The notes under the pieces were generated by a model. It was not told the origin of the DNA. It saw only the letters and a list, made by a program, of their open reading frames with translations, and ran no database searches. Shown here in pieces: positions 1 to 9,765 of a DNA stretch of 64,000 nt (positions are counted from its first letter, which is position 1; every line of letters begins with the position of its first letter). The DNA comes from Saccharopolyspora hirsuta (lineage in GTDB: Bacteria > Actinomycetota > Actinomycetes > Mycobacteriales > Pseudonocardiaceae). Both the position numbers and the translations under genes were made by a program. The stretch lies in the NCBI RefSeq assembly GCF_008630535.1, contig NZ_VWPH01000011.1, positions 1-64,000 on the forward strand, given 5' to 3'.

Positions 1-2
1 TG

Positions 3-116
3 GTGGCGCTGTGCGGTGAGGTGTTCCCCGTCACCAAGTCGCCGAAGCCGGGCTCGCCGGTCTGCCCGGAGTGCAAGGAGATCTTCGAGTCGCTGCCGCC
101 CGGCGGCAAGGACTGA
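3..116 (+). CDS. DUF3039-type small zinc-ribbon protein, 3' end only
   Basis: This is the last 37 codons of a gene that enters from the left edge, read in frame 3 and ending with TGA at 114-116. The visible protein starts VALCGEVFPV and has two cysteine sites, ALCG and CPECK, ending in a Gly-Lys-Asp tail. That spacing and the CPxCKxI(Y/F)E signature fit the C-terminal half of DUF3039 proteins, short actinobacterial zinc-ribbon-like proteins of unknown function. In M. tuberculosis the gene next to the YihY gene (Rv2708c, from memory) is of this type, which supports the call. The start codon lies outside the window. Confidence 0.62.
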   Translation: MALCGEVFPVTKSPKPGSPVCPECKEIFESLPPGGKD

Positions 117-125
117 CTCGCGGTT

Positions 126-166
126 CGAACCGCGCGGTGGTCTGGTCTCAGCCACCGCGCGGTTCG
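126..166. terminator. Shared terminator hairpin between convergent genes
   Basis: A perfect 15-bp inverted repeat (arms 126-140 and 152-166, core GAACCGCGCGGTGG) surrounds an 11-nt loop. It lies just after the DUF3039 stop. The stop codon of the opposing YihY gene (148-150) falls in the loop and its right arm is inside the YihY coding end. It probably terminates both transcripts. Confidence 0.7.
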
Positions 167-1302
167 GTCTGCTTGCGCGGCGGTTCCGGCAGCGGCACGC
201 CGTTGCGCGGTAGCTCCTCCGCGCCGCCCCGCTCCTCCGGCACCTCGTGCTCAGCCGGTGTCCCGGTGTCCTCGACCGGTTCCGCGGCCTGGCCGTTGCG
301 CCACGCGCGGTAGCCCTCCTCGGTGTGCATGCGCTGCTCGAGGCGCCGCATCTCCAGCCGCCGCCACCGCCGCCGCTCCCGCCGGGTCATCTTGGCCGGG
401 TACATCTCCTGGATCGCGTAGTTGAACTGCGCGCCCATGATGATCGCCAGGCCGATGAAGAACGCGAACAGCAGGAAGGCGATCGGGGTGGCCAGCGCGC
501 CGTAGGTGTAGCCGGTGCTGGTCACCCACGTGATGTAGAGCCGCAGGCCGATGCTCGAGCACAGGAAGAGCGCCATCGCCAGCAGCGCGCCGGGCAGGCC
601 CCGGTGCCACGGCAGCTTCCGCGGCACCGCCACCTTGTACAGCGTCGCCAGCGCCACGACCAGCCCGATCGCGGTCGCCGGGTAGTAGAAGACCTGGATC
701 AGCCAGGCGATGTCGTCCTGGTAGTCCCGCGGGAAGATGGTCGGCAGCCAGTCCGGGCCGAGCGCGATAATCGGCAGCCCGAACACCGCCAGCACCAGGC
801 ACACCAGGTACAGCAGCAGCGCGAAGATCCGCTGCCACACGCTGTTGCGCACCAGGTACTGGTCGTAGGCCATGGTGATCGAGTCGACCAGGGACGCCAG
901 CGCGGAGGACCCCGCCCACAGCGACAGCAGGAAGCCCACCGAGACGATCTCGCCCTTGCCCTTGGTCAGGATGTCGTTCACCGTCGGGCCGATGATCTGG
1001 TCCACCACGTTCTGCGTGAACACGGTGCGGGAGAAGGCCAGGATCTTGTCGTGCACAGCGTCGACGACCGACGGGCCGAACCAGTCGCCGAGGAAGCCGA
1101 GGCTGCCCAGCAGCCCGAGCAGCAGCGGCGGCATGGACAGCGTCTGCCAGAACGCGGCGGCCGCCGACTCGGAGAAGATGTTGTCCCACCACGCCTTGTC
1201 CAGGGTGCGCGCGATCAGGCGCAGCGGCCCTCGTCGCACCGGGGCGTCCCGTGGTGCGGCGGCACTGCGCCCCCGGCTTTCTGGCGAACTCGGCGAACCC
1301 AT
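148..1302 (-). CDS. YihY/UPF0761 family inner-membrane protein
   Basis: A 384-residue integral membrane protein of the YihY (formerly BrkB) family, whose molecular function is unresolved. The protein has a basic N-terminal region (RRGPLRLIARTLDKAW), the family-typical WW..IFSESAAAAFW start, and about six hydrophobic segments. The C-terminal 80 residues are charged and cytoplasmic, rich in Arg and Glu and then Pro. I chose the ATG at 1302; the reading frame stays open upstream to 1551, but that extension is low-complexity Arg-rich sequence with no family match. A GTG three codons earlier is possible. It is the counterpart of M. tuberculosis Rv2707. Its 3' end sits in the hairpin shared with the DUF3039 gene. 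Confidence 0.85.
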   Translation of the reverse strand: MGSPSSPESRGRSAAAPRDAPVRRGPLRLIARTLDKAWWDNIFSESAAAAFWQTLSMPPLLLGLLGSLGFLGDWFGPSVVDAVHDKILAFSRTVFTQNVVDQIIGPTVNDILTKGKGEIVSVGFLLSLWAGSSALASLVDSITMAYDQYLVRNSVWQRIFALLLYLVCLVLAVFGLPIIALGPDWLPTIFPRDYQDDIAWLIQVFYYPATAIGLVVALATLYKVAVPRKLPWHRGLPGALLAMALFLCSSIGLRLYITWVTSTGYTYGALATPIAFLLFAFFIGLAIIMGAQFNYAIQEMYPAKMTRRERRRWRRLEMRRLEQRMHTEEGYRAWRNGQAAEPVEDTGTPAEHEVPEERGGAEELPRNGVPLPEPPRKQTEPRGG

Positions 1303-1411
1303 GGCACCCACAAGGATGCTGCATCGGCCCCGGCGATGAGCGCCGACCCGGAAAAACGGTGTGTCGCATTCGTCTCCAGCGGCCTTGCCGGTGGAGATCG
1401 ACGAGCGGAGG

Positions 1412-1417
1412 TAAGCT
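1412..1417 (+). promoter_or_regulatory. -10 hexamer TAAGCT upstream of helicase
   Basis: TAAGCT fits the actinobacterial TANNNT -10 pattern and predicts a start near 1424 with a leader of about 110 nt. No convincing -35 was seen. Confidence 0.35.
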
Positions 1418-1536
1418 GCACGGCGGCCCGCATCGAGTCGATCGAACGTCGGGGTGCGCGGGCGTTCGCAGGGCGGTGCGACGACTCGCCCGCGCCATTC
1501 AGGTAGGGGAGACCCAGGAAGGAGCGGCGAGCCGGC

Positions 1537-3312
1537 GTGTCCGAAGCGCAACTCGACAATCCCGTCCGATCAGTGCTCAGCGACCCCTCGCAAGCCACTT
1601 CCCGACCGCTCCGCGCCTGGCAGCGCAGAGCGCTCACCAAGTACCTGTCGACCAAGCCGCAGGACTTCCTGGCGGTCGCGACGCCGGGCGCGGGCAAGAC
1701 CACCTTCGGACTCCGGGTCGCCGCGGAGCTGCTCGCCGACCGCACGGTCGAGGCGGTGACCGTCGTCGCCCCCACCGAGCACCTCAAGCACCAGTGGGCG
1801 TTAGCGGCCGCCGGGGCGGGCATCGCGCTGGACTCGAACTTCCGCAACGCCGACGGCATCACCTCCAGCGACTACCAGGGCGTGGTCGTCACCTACGCGC
1901 AGGTCGCGGCGCACGAGGCGCTGCACCGGGTGCGCACCGAGCGCCGCAAGACGCTGGTGATCCTCGACGAGGTGCACCACGCCGGTGACGCGAAGTCCTG
2001 GGGCGACGCGATCCGGGAGGCCTTCACCCCGGCCGTGCGGCGCCTGGCGCTGACCGGTACGCCGTTCCGCAGCGACGACTCGCCGATCCCGTTCATCAGC
2101 TACGAGCCCGACGCCGACGGTTCGTTGCGCAGCCGCCCCGACCACGCCTACGGCTACTCGGACGCGCTCAACGACGGCGTGGTCCGGCCGGTGGTCTTCC
2201 TGGCCTACTCCGGCGAGGCGCGGTGGCGCACCAGCGCCGGTGACGAGTTCAGCGCCCGCCTCGGCGAACCGCTGACGGCCGAGCAGACCGCCCGGGCCTG
2301 GCGCACCGCCCTGGACCCGTCGGGGGAGTGGATCCCGGCCGTCCTGCGCGCCGCGGACACCCGGCTGGCGCAGCTGCGCAAGGGCGGCATGCCCGACGCC
2401 GGCGGGCTGGTGATCGCCACCGACCACGTCACCGCCAAGGCCTACGCCAAGACCCTGCACCAGATCACCGGCACCGAGCCGGTGGTGGTGCTCTCCGACG
2501 ACCCGCAGGCCTCCGGCCGGATCGCCGAGTTCTCCGAGTCCGACGACCGGTGGATGGTCGCGGTCCGGATGGTCAGCGAAGGCGTCGACGTGCCGCGGCT
2601 GGCCGTCGGCGTCTACGCCACCAGCGCCTCGACGCCGCTGTTCTTCGCGCAGGCCATCGGCCGCTTCGTGCGATCCCGGCGGCCGGGGGAGACCGCCAGC
2701 GTCTTCCTGCCGAGCGTGCCGGTGCTGCTGGAGCTGGCCAGCCAGCTGGAGACCCAGCGCGACCACGTGCTGGGCAAGCCGCACCGGGAGAAGGACGGCT
2801 GGGACGACGAGCTGCTCGCCCAGGCCAACCGCAAGGAGGACGAACCAGGCGAGGAGGAGAAGGCGTTCACCTCGCTGGGCGCCGAAGCCGAGCTGGACCA
2901 GGTGATCTACGACGGATCGTCGTTCGGCACGGCGGCCTTCAGCACCTCCGAGGAGGAGCAGGACTACCTCGGCCTGCCCGGTCTGCTGGAACCCGACCAG
3001 GTGCGGGCGCTGCTGCGGCAGCGCCAGTCGCAGCAGCTCGAGGACGTCGCCAAGCGCGAGGCCGACGCGAAGGCGGCGAAGGCCGCCGAGCAGGCCGAGC
3101 AGCGCGCGAACGCGAAGCCGCAGAGCGTGCAGGAGCGGCTGCAGAAGCTCCGCAAGGAGCTGAACACGCTGGTGTCGCTGCACCACCACCGCACGCGCAA
3201 GCCGCACGGCAAGATCTACAACGAGCTGCAGAAGACCTGCGGCGGCCCGCCGACGGCGATGGCCACCGTCGAGCAGCTCGAGGAGCGCATCGCCACCCTC
3301 CGCTCCTGGTGA
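1537..3312 (+). CDS. DEAD/DEAH-box superfamily 2 helicase
   Basis: A 591-residue ATP-dependent nucleic acid helicase or translocase of the SF2 type. Motifs seen in order are the Walker A loop ATPGAGKTT (residues 48-56), the DEVH box (144-147), LTGTPFRS motif III (about 172-179) and a motif VI-like QAIGRFVRSRR in the second RecA domain. A charged Ala/Glu/Lys-rich coiled coil follows, near residues 505-540. The start is GTG at 1537, preceded by AGGAAGGAG about 12 nt upstream. Its cellular role cannot be read from sequence; similar stand-alone SF2 proteins are common in actinobacteria. It lies alone between divergent YihY and the downstream Rossmann-like gene. Confidence 0.85.
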   Translation: MSEAQLDNPVRSVLSDPSQATSRPLRAWQRRALTKYLSTKPQDFLAVATPGAGKTTFGLRVAAELLADRTVEAVTVVAPTEHLKHQWALAAAGAGIALDSNFRNADGITSSDYQGVVVTYAQVAAHEALHRVRTERRKTLVILDEVHHAGDAKSWGDAIREAFTPAVRRLALTGTPFRSDDSPIPFISYEPDADGSLRSRPDHAYGYSDALNDGVVRPVVFLAYSGEARWRTSAGDEFSARLGEPLTAEQTARAWRTALDPSGEWIPAVLRAADTRLAQLRKGGMPDAGGLVIATDHVTAKAYAKTLHQITGTEPVVVLSDDPQASGRIAEFSESDDRWMVAVRMVSEGVDVPRLAVGVYATSASTPLFFAQAIGRFVRSRRPGETASVFLPSVPVLLELASQLETQRDHVLGKPHREKDGWDDELLAQANRKEDEPGEEEKAFTSLGAEAELDQVIYDGSSFGTAAFSTSEEEQDYLGLPGLLEPDQVRALLRQRQSQQLEDVAKREADAKAAKAAEQAEQRANAKPQSVQERLQKLRKELNTLVSLHHHRTRKPHGKIYNELQKTCGGPPTAMATVEQLEERIATLRSW

Positions 3313-3346
3313 CCCCGAACAGGTGACCCGGGCGGCGATCTCCCGC

Positions 3347-3352
3347 TAGCCT
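3347..3352 (+). promoter_or_regulatory. -10 hexamer TAGCCT
   Basis: TAGCCT fits TANNNT and lies about 35 nt before the GTG of the next gene, giving a short leader that contains the GGAG ribosome binding site at 3377-3380. Confidence 0.4.
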
Positions 3353-3386
3353 GTCGCGGTAACGCGAGACGATCTTGGAGCGGGCT

Positions 3387-4133
3387 GTGGCGGGCGACGC
3401 GTGGAACATCGCGCTCAACATCATCGCCAGCGTGATCACCGGTTCGGCGGTGTGGATCTCCGGCAGGCTGCTGGCCCGCCGCCGCTTGCGCCGCATGCAG
3501 GACTTCTTCGGGATGTCCACCGAGGTCGAGTGCCTGCTGGTGATGCCCCGGATGGTCTCCGCCGACAACGCCCGCAGCGTGCACCGCAACGACGCGGCCG
3601 CGATGCTCGAGCTGTCCTCGGTGCTGGGGGACTGCCGAGCCCGGCCCGAGGTGATCTTCCACGACCAGGTCTACCAGGGGCTGGCCGACAAACCGGAGTT
3701 CTGCATCGGCGGACCGGCGGCGAACCGGCGCACCGAGGCGCACCTGCGGTCGGTGCTGCCGGGCGTCCACGTCGCAGCGGGCGAGGAGCCCGCCGTGCCC
3801 ACCATCTCGGTGGGCGGCGAGGACTACGCCGCGGAGCACGGCCGGGTCGAGTACGTGGTGCTGGCCAAGATGGTCCGGGCGGAGCTGGCCCGGCCGGCCT
3901 TCCTGATCTGCGGCCAGACCTCGATCTCGAACCGGGCGGCCTGCCGCTACCTGGTGGTCAACCACCGCGCGCTGATGCGCAAGCACGGCGTCCGCGGGCG
4001 GTTCTGCCTGGTCCTGCGCGTGCTGGAGTCGAGCACCTACGGGCCGAGCGTGGTGGAGCTGGTCCGCGACGTCACCGCCGAGGCCTTCACCGGCGGTCGC
4101 GCGGCGGTGGAAGCGAAACCGGTTGGAGGGTGA
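3387..4133 (+). CDS. Membrane-anchored Rossmann-like protein, unknown function
   Basis: A 248-residue protein with one N-terminal hydrophobic segment (about residues 5-24), a basic stretch (LLARRRLRRMQ), then a soluble alpha/beta domain. I see a first strand CLLVMPRMV, a glycine-containing CIGGPAANRRT motif, and EYVVLAKMVR followed later by FLICGQTSISNRAACRYLV. The spacing of GGPxxNxxT, a middle strand and a late small-residue strand resembles Rossmann-like nucleotide-sensor proteins of the SLOG type, but I cannot name a family. I chose GTG at 3387 because GGAG sits 6 nt upstream; the TTG at 3375 has no ribosome site. It follows the helicase on the same strand but has its own promoter. Confidence 0.7.
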   Translation: MAGDAWNIALNIIASVITGSAVWISGRLLARRRLRRMQDFFGMSTEVECLLVMPRMVSADNARSVHRNDAAAMLELSSVLGDCRARPEVIFHDQVYQGLADKPEFCIGGPAANRRTEAHLRSVLPGVHVAAGEEPAVPTISVGGEDYAAEHGRVEYVVLAKMVRAELARPAFLICGQTSISNRAACRYLVVNHRALMRKHGVRGRFCLVLRVLESSTYGPSVVELVRDVTAEAFTGGRAAVEAKPVGG

Positions 4134-4152
4134 TCGGCGGCGTCCGTTCTCC

Positions 4153-4158
4153 TAGGGT
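4153..4158 (+). promoter_or_regulatory. -10 hexamer TAGGGT, leaderless start predicted
   Basis: TAGGGT ends 7 nt before the ATG at 4166, so transcription would begin at or beside the start codon. No Shine-Dalgarno sequence is present. Confidence 0.5.
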
Positions 4159-4165
4159 TCGGTGC

Positions 4166-5377
4166 ATGGCTTTCGACGTGGAGAAGGTCCGGGCGCAGTA
4201 CCCGGCGCTGGCCGACGGCAGGGCGTGGTTGGACGGAGCGGCCGGTACCCAGGTGCCGCAGCCGGTGATCGATGCGGTGGCCGACGCCTACCGGGTCGGG
4301 ATGTCCAACGTGGGGGGACCGTACGAGTCGAGCCGCCGGGCCGGCGGGATCGTCGCCGAGGCGCGGGCGGCGGTGGCCGACCTGGTCGGGGCGCCGGACC
4401 CGGCGGGCGTGGTGTTCGGGCCGAGCATGACCGCGCTGACCTACCGGTTCGCCGCGGTGCTGGCCGACGGCTGGCGGCCCGGGGACGAGGTCGTGGTGAC
4501 CCAGCTGGACCACGACGCCAACGTCCGGCCGTGGATCCAGCACGCGCAGCGCGCGGGCGCGACGGTGCGGGTGGCGGAGCTGGACCCGGCGACCGGCGAA
4601 CTGCCCGCGCAGCACGTCACCGACCTCATCGGCGAGCGCACCAAGCTGGTCGCCGTCACCGCCGCGTCGAACGTGCTGGGCACCATCCCGGACCTGCGGG
4701 CGATCACCGACCGGGCCCGCCAGGTCGGCGCCCTCTCCTACGTCGACGGCGTGCAGCACTGCCCGCACGCGCACGTGCAGCTCGCGGAGCTGGGCGCGGA
4801 CTTCTACGCGACCAGCGCCTACAAGTGGGCGGGCCCGCACCTGGCGGCGGTGGTCGCCGGGGACCCGTGGTCGCTGGAGAACCTGCACCCGGACAAGCTC
4901 AAGCCGTCACCGGACACCTCGCCGGACCGCTTCGAGCTGGGCACCAACCCGTTCGCCGCCATGGCCGGTGCGGTCGCGGCCGTGGAGCACCTGGCCGGGC
5001 TGGACTCCGACGCCGACGGCAGCCGGGCCGACCGCTTGGCAGTCTCCCGCCGCGCTGTGGTGGCGCACGAGGAGGCGCTGGCCAGAACGCTGTTCGAGGG
5101 TCTCGCGGAGCTGGACGGGGTGGTGCGCTACGGCGCCCCGCAGGGCCCGTGCACGCCCACGGCGTTCTTCGGGCTCCCCGGCATGGAGCCCCGGGCGGTG
5201 GCCGAACGGCTGGCGGAACGGGGTCTCAACGTCTCCCACGGCCACTCCTACGCCTGGGAGGCGGTGCACGCCCTCGGCATCGGCCCGGAGGGCGGTGTCC
5301 GGGCGAGCCTGTCGCACTACACCAACGAGTCCGACGTCCGCCGCCTCCTCGAAGCCCTCGCCGACCTCGCCGCCTGA
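4166..5377 (+). CDS. Cysteine desulfurase-like aminotransferase class V
   Basis: A 403-residue PLP enzyme of fold type I, closest to the cysteine-desulfurase-like subfamily (TIGR01976 type) rather than true IscS/SufS. The PLP lysine is K220 in TSAYKWAGPHL. The cofactor Asp lies in YVDGVQHCPH (D194), and LDHDAN (about 115-120) occupies the phosphate and ring-stacking region. No obvious mobile active-site cysteine loop of SufS type is visible near residues 330-360, so sulfur transfer is uncertain; lyase or epimerase-like chemistry is equally possible. The ATG at 4166 is preceded by a -10 hexamer but no ribosome site. Its stop is 8 nt before the first copy of the dispersed repeat. Confidence 0.82.
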   Translation: MAFDVEKVRAQYPALADGRAWLDGAAGTQVPQPVIDAVADAYRVGMSNVGGPYESSRRAGGIVAEARAAVADLVGAPDPAGVVFGPSMTALTYRFAAVLADGWRPGDEVVVTQLDHDANVRPWIQHAQRAGATVRVAELDPATGELPAQHVTDLIGERTKLVAVTAASNVLGTIPDLRAITDRARQVGALSYVDGVQHCPHAHVQLAELGADFYATSAYKWAGPHLAAVVAGDPWSLENLHPDKLKPSPDTSPDRFELGTNPFAAMAGAVAAVEHLAGLDSDADGSRADRLAVSRRAVVAHEEALARTLFEGLAELDGVVRYGAPQGPCTPTAFFGLPGMEPRAVAERLAERGLNVSHGHSYAWEAVHALGIGPEGGVRASLSHYTNESDVRRLLEALADLAA

Positions 5378-5385
5378 CCCGTCCC

Positions 5386-5685
5386 CGCGATTTCAATGGA
5401 AATCGGACGTCCGATTTCCATTGAAATTGTTCATCCCCGTCCGTGGACCGCAGCTGCGAAGGGCGAACTGCACCGGTCGGCAGGTGTCGCATGCGCCGCA
5501 GGCGCATAGCCCACCCTCGCAGCTTGCACCGCCGCGGGTTCTCAGCGTTCGCCTGGCGAGGACGGCCCTGACGCCGTGTATCGGGTCATACATCAGTCAG
5601 GGCACCCACAGCCAGGCGGGCGCTGAGGTTCCGCCACCCGCACCGCCACGCAGAGCGAGGTTGGAAAAACCTCATTGAAATCGCG
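5386..5685. repeat. Dispersed inverted-end repeat, copy 1 (long form)
   Basis: A 300-bp non-coding element. Its ends are a perfect 13-bp inverted repeat, CGCGATTTCAATG and its complement. The left end is itself a near-perfect palindrome of about 40 bp centred on CGGACGTCCG. Next comes a conserved core with the small hairpin ATGCGCC-GCA-GGCGCAT and the paired arms AGCTGCGAAGGG / CCCTCGCAGCT. Unlike copies 2 and 3, it carries about 100 bp of extra sequence, itself two nested inverted repeats (CTCAGCG..CGCCTGG with partner; GCCCTGAC / GTCAGGGC). It sits between convergent genes. Other copies are at 14954-15160 and 45011-45209. Confidence 0.85.
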
Positions 5686-5721
5686 GTCCGAGCGGCGTGT
5701 CGTGGCCGAGGCCCGGAAAAG

Positions 5722-5760
5722 GACCGCGCCCCCGCAGGGGAGCCCTGCGGGGGCGCGGTC
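5722..5760 (-). terminator. Strong hairpin terminator
   Basis: A perfect 18-bp stem (5722-5739 with 5743-5760) has a 3-nt loop. It lies 18 nt beyond the stop of the leftward small zinc-protein gene. Confidence 0.8.
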
Positions 5761-5778
5761 ATCTCGTCTGACGGGTGT

Positions 5779-5964
5779 TTACTGCTCGTCCTGCTGGAGG
5801 TCGGCCTGCACCTCGCGCAGCCCGGCTTCGTAAGCGCGGGCGTGGTGCCCGCAGAACAGAAGCTCCCCACCGGATGGCAATACGGCGCGGAGCTTGGCAG
5901 CGGCCCCGCAGCGGTCGCAGCGGTCGGCGGCGGTCAGCTCGGGGCGGGTGAGCGTTCCCGGCAT
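5779..5964 (-). CDS. Small zinc-binding protein, DUF7455 type
   Basis: A 61-residue acidic protein with cysteines at C16 and C19 (DRCDRCG) and a second cluster, C38-G-H40-H41 (LLFCGHHA), which together look like a small zinc ribbon. The family (DUF7455) is a widespread actinobacterial small protein without assigned function, often encoded near sigA. The ATG at 5964 is preceded by GGAGGGAG, a strong ribosome site. It reads toward the dispersed repeat and is closed by a perfect hairpin. Confidence 0.8.
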   Translation of the reverse strand: MPGTLTRPELTAADRCDRCGAAAKLRAVLPSGGELLFCGHHARAYEAGLREVQADLQQDEQ

Positions 5965-6385
5965 CGTGATCTCCCTCCGTCCCGGCGCCGGAATGATCCG
6001 ACGCCCTCGATCCTGCTACGACCACCGGTGGCCCACTGGCTGCGGGGTCGGTGCTCGTGGCTCCACTCTTCCAGACGCTCGGGCCCCAGTCAGTGTTCCC
6101 GCGCCGACCAGCGACGGTCGTCACCATGAAGCACCCGGTTGCAGCAGCGCTGCTCGCGGAACGTGATCGAATCCGCGAAAAACCTTGTGACGAGGGAAAA
6201 TGCGGCCGCCGTCGGGATCGGCGGCAGGTCGGCGAGCTGATCGGAATCCGGACATCCGGTGTTTCAGATCACAGAACGGGCGGACGTCGGCGAGCACCGT
6301 TTCCGCTGGAAGCGAACACCGAATCCCACCAGGCGGACCGCTCCCGCCGCCGGATGGACGCCCGAGCGCGCCGGGAGAAGCAGGA
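5965..6385. other. Non-coding stretch between small zinc gene and sigA
   Basis: About 420 bp upstream of the leftward zinc-protein gene and beyond the sigA terminator. Both strands have only short open frames without ribosome sites, such as one from the ATG at 6126. No repeat or recognisable RNA was seen. It presumably holds the promoter for the zinc-protein gene, but I could not identify a -10. Confidence 0.4.
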
Positions 6386-6415
6386 AGGGCCGTCGACCAG
6401 GTGGTCGACGGCCCT
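6386..6415 (-). terminator. sigA terminator hairpin
   Basis: A 13-bp perfect stem (AGGGCCGTCGACC at 6386-6398 with 6403-6415) has a 4-nt loop, 17 nt beyond the sigA stop. Confidence 0.75.
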
Positions 6416-6432
6416 CCGGTGCTTCCTGCCGC

Positions 6433-7818
<1,386 letters not shown>

Positions 7819-7990
7819 GTACGCCCTTTCGCGACGGTCGATCAGGGCTGGCCGGAGGGCGCGAAACCTCGGCCGCCAAAGGTCGGGGAACAACCCACCG
7901 GATTCCAGTCCCTCGCGAAAGGAAAGAACACCAGGTGAAATCGGTGTTTTCTCCTTGCCGAAGGGCCTCGAACCAAGTGGGCCGTGTTCC

Positions 7991-8020
7991 ATTGTAACTG
8001 CGATGCGGGGGTGCGGTTCC
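7991..8020 (-). promoter_or_regulatory. sigA promoter: TACAAT -10 with overlapping GGAAC/GTT motif
   Basis: On the minus strand TACAAT (7996-7991) is a good -10 hexamer, giving a leader of about 165 nt. GGAAC (8020-8016), then 17 nt, then GTT (7998-7996) resembles promoters of the SigR/SigH stress sigma factors. The two signals overlap on the same bases. Streptomyces hrdB is known to have a SigR-dependent promoter, which makes this plausible. Confidence 0.45.
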
Positions 8021-8070
8021 GCTGCAAGGCGGAGTCCGCGCGCCCCGTCGTGTGCTAGGTGGCCCCCGGG

Positions 8071-8829
<759 letters not shown>

Positions 8830-8925
8830 GGCTGATCCTTCCTATTCGATTCAGACCGAGGTGTGCAGACCTTAACCGGGTTGTGTTGCGATGTGGGCGT
8901 GGGATTGGCAACTGAGGTAGACGCA

Positions 8926-9720
8926 ATGGCGTTGCGCGAGGTCGCGGTGCGGATCGCGCGCGAGGCCGCCGATTTGGCCCGCACTGTGCGTGATGAGGCC
9001 ATCACTGGTGGTGTTGACACGAAGAGTACCGAAACCGATGTGGTCACGGCCGGTGATCGCGCGGTGGAGCGGTTGGTCCGCGAGCGGCTGGCCGAGCTGC
9101 GGCCCGGCGAATCGGTGCTCGGCGAGGAGGAGGGCGGCGAGGACGCGCTCGAGGGGCTGCGCTGGGTCGTCGACCCGATCGACGGCACGGTCAACTACCT
9201 GTACGGGTTCCCGTGGTACTCGGTGTCGCTGGCCGCGCAGCTCGACGGTCGTTCGGTGGCCGGTGCGGTGGTCGAGCCGGTGTCCGGGCGGGTCTGGAGC
9301 GCGGCCTCCGGGCACGGCGCGTTCCTGGACGGGCAGCGGCTGCGGGTGTCGGCCGCCGACCGGCTCGACCTGTCGCTGATCGGCACCGGCTTCGCCTACG
9401 ACGTCGACCGGCGCAAGGCGCAGGCGGCCGTGGTGAGCCGGTTGCTGGGGCAGGTGCGCGACATCCGCCGCGCCGGGGTGGCATCGCTGGACCTGTGCGC
9501 CGTCGGCGCGGGCTGGCTGGACGGCATGTACGAGGTCGGCCTGAACCGGTGGGACTGGGCGGCCGGGGCCCTGGTCGCGGAAGAGGCCGGTGCGCAGCTG
9601 CGGCTGCCCGAGCGCGGCAGCACCGACGGCTTGGGCGACGGGATGCTGATCTGCGCCGCCCCGGGCATCGCCGAGGAGCTCACCGGGGCGCTCAAGGAGG
9701 TCGACGCGGGCCGGGTCTGA
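8926..9720 (+). CDS. suhB: Inositol monophosphatase family protein
   Basis: A 264-residue Mg2+-dependent phosphatase of the inositol monophosphatase fold. It has the metal-binding acidic pair in VLGEEEG (E67, E68), the DPIDGT motif (83-88) and the C-terminal WDWAAGALVAEEAG metal/substrate motif. In mycobacteria SuhB provides inositol for phosphatidylinositol and mycothiol; the same role is inferred here. The ATG at 8926 follows a GAGG ribosome site. In-frame GTG codons 9-21 codons upstream cannot be excluded. Position and orientation match Rv2701c relative to ppgK. Confidence 0.9.
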   Translation: MALREVAVRIAREAADLARTVRDEAITGGVDTKSTETDVVTAGDRAVERLVRERLAELRPGESVLGEEEGGEDALEGLRWVVDPIDGTVNYLYGFPWYSVSLAAQLDGRSVAGAVVEPVSGRVWSAASGHGAFLDGQRLRVSAADRLDLSLIGTGFAYDVDRRKAQAAVVSRLLGQVRDIRRAGVASLDLCAVGAGWLDGMYEVGLNRWDWAAGALVAEEAGAQLRLPERGSTDGLGDGMLICAAPGIAEELTGALKEVDAGRV

Positions 9721-9731
9721 GCCGACGGGGT

Positions 9732-9760
9732 GCGCGGACCGGCCGGGCGCCGGTCCGCGC
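9732..9760. terminator. Convergent terminator, suhB / cei
   Basis: An 11-bp perfect stem (GCGCGGACCGG at 9732-9742 with 9750-9760) lies in the 45-bp gap between the two convergent stop codons. Confidence 0.65.
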
Positions 9761-9765
9761 GCACC

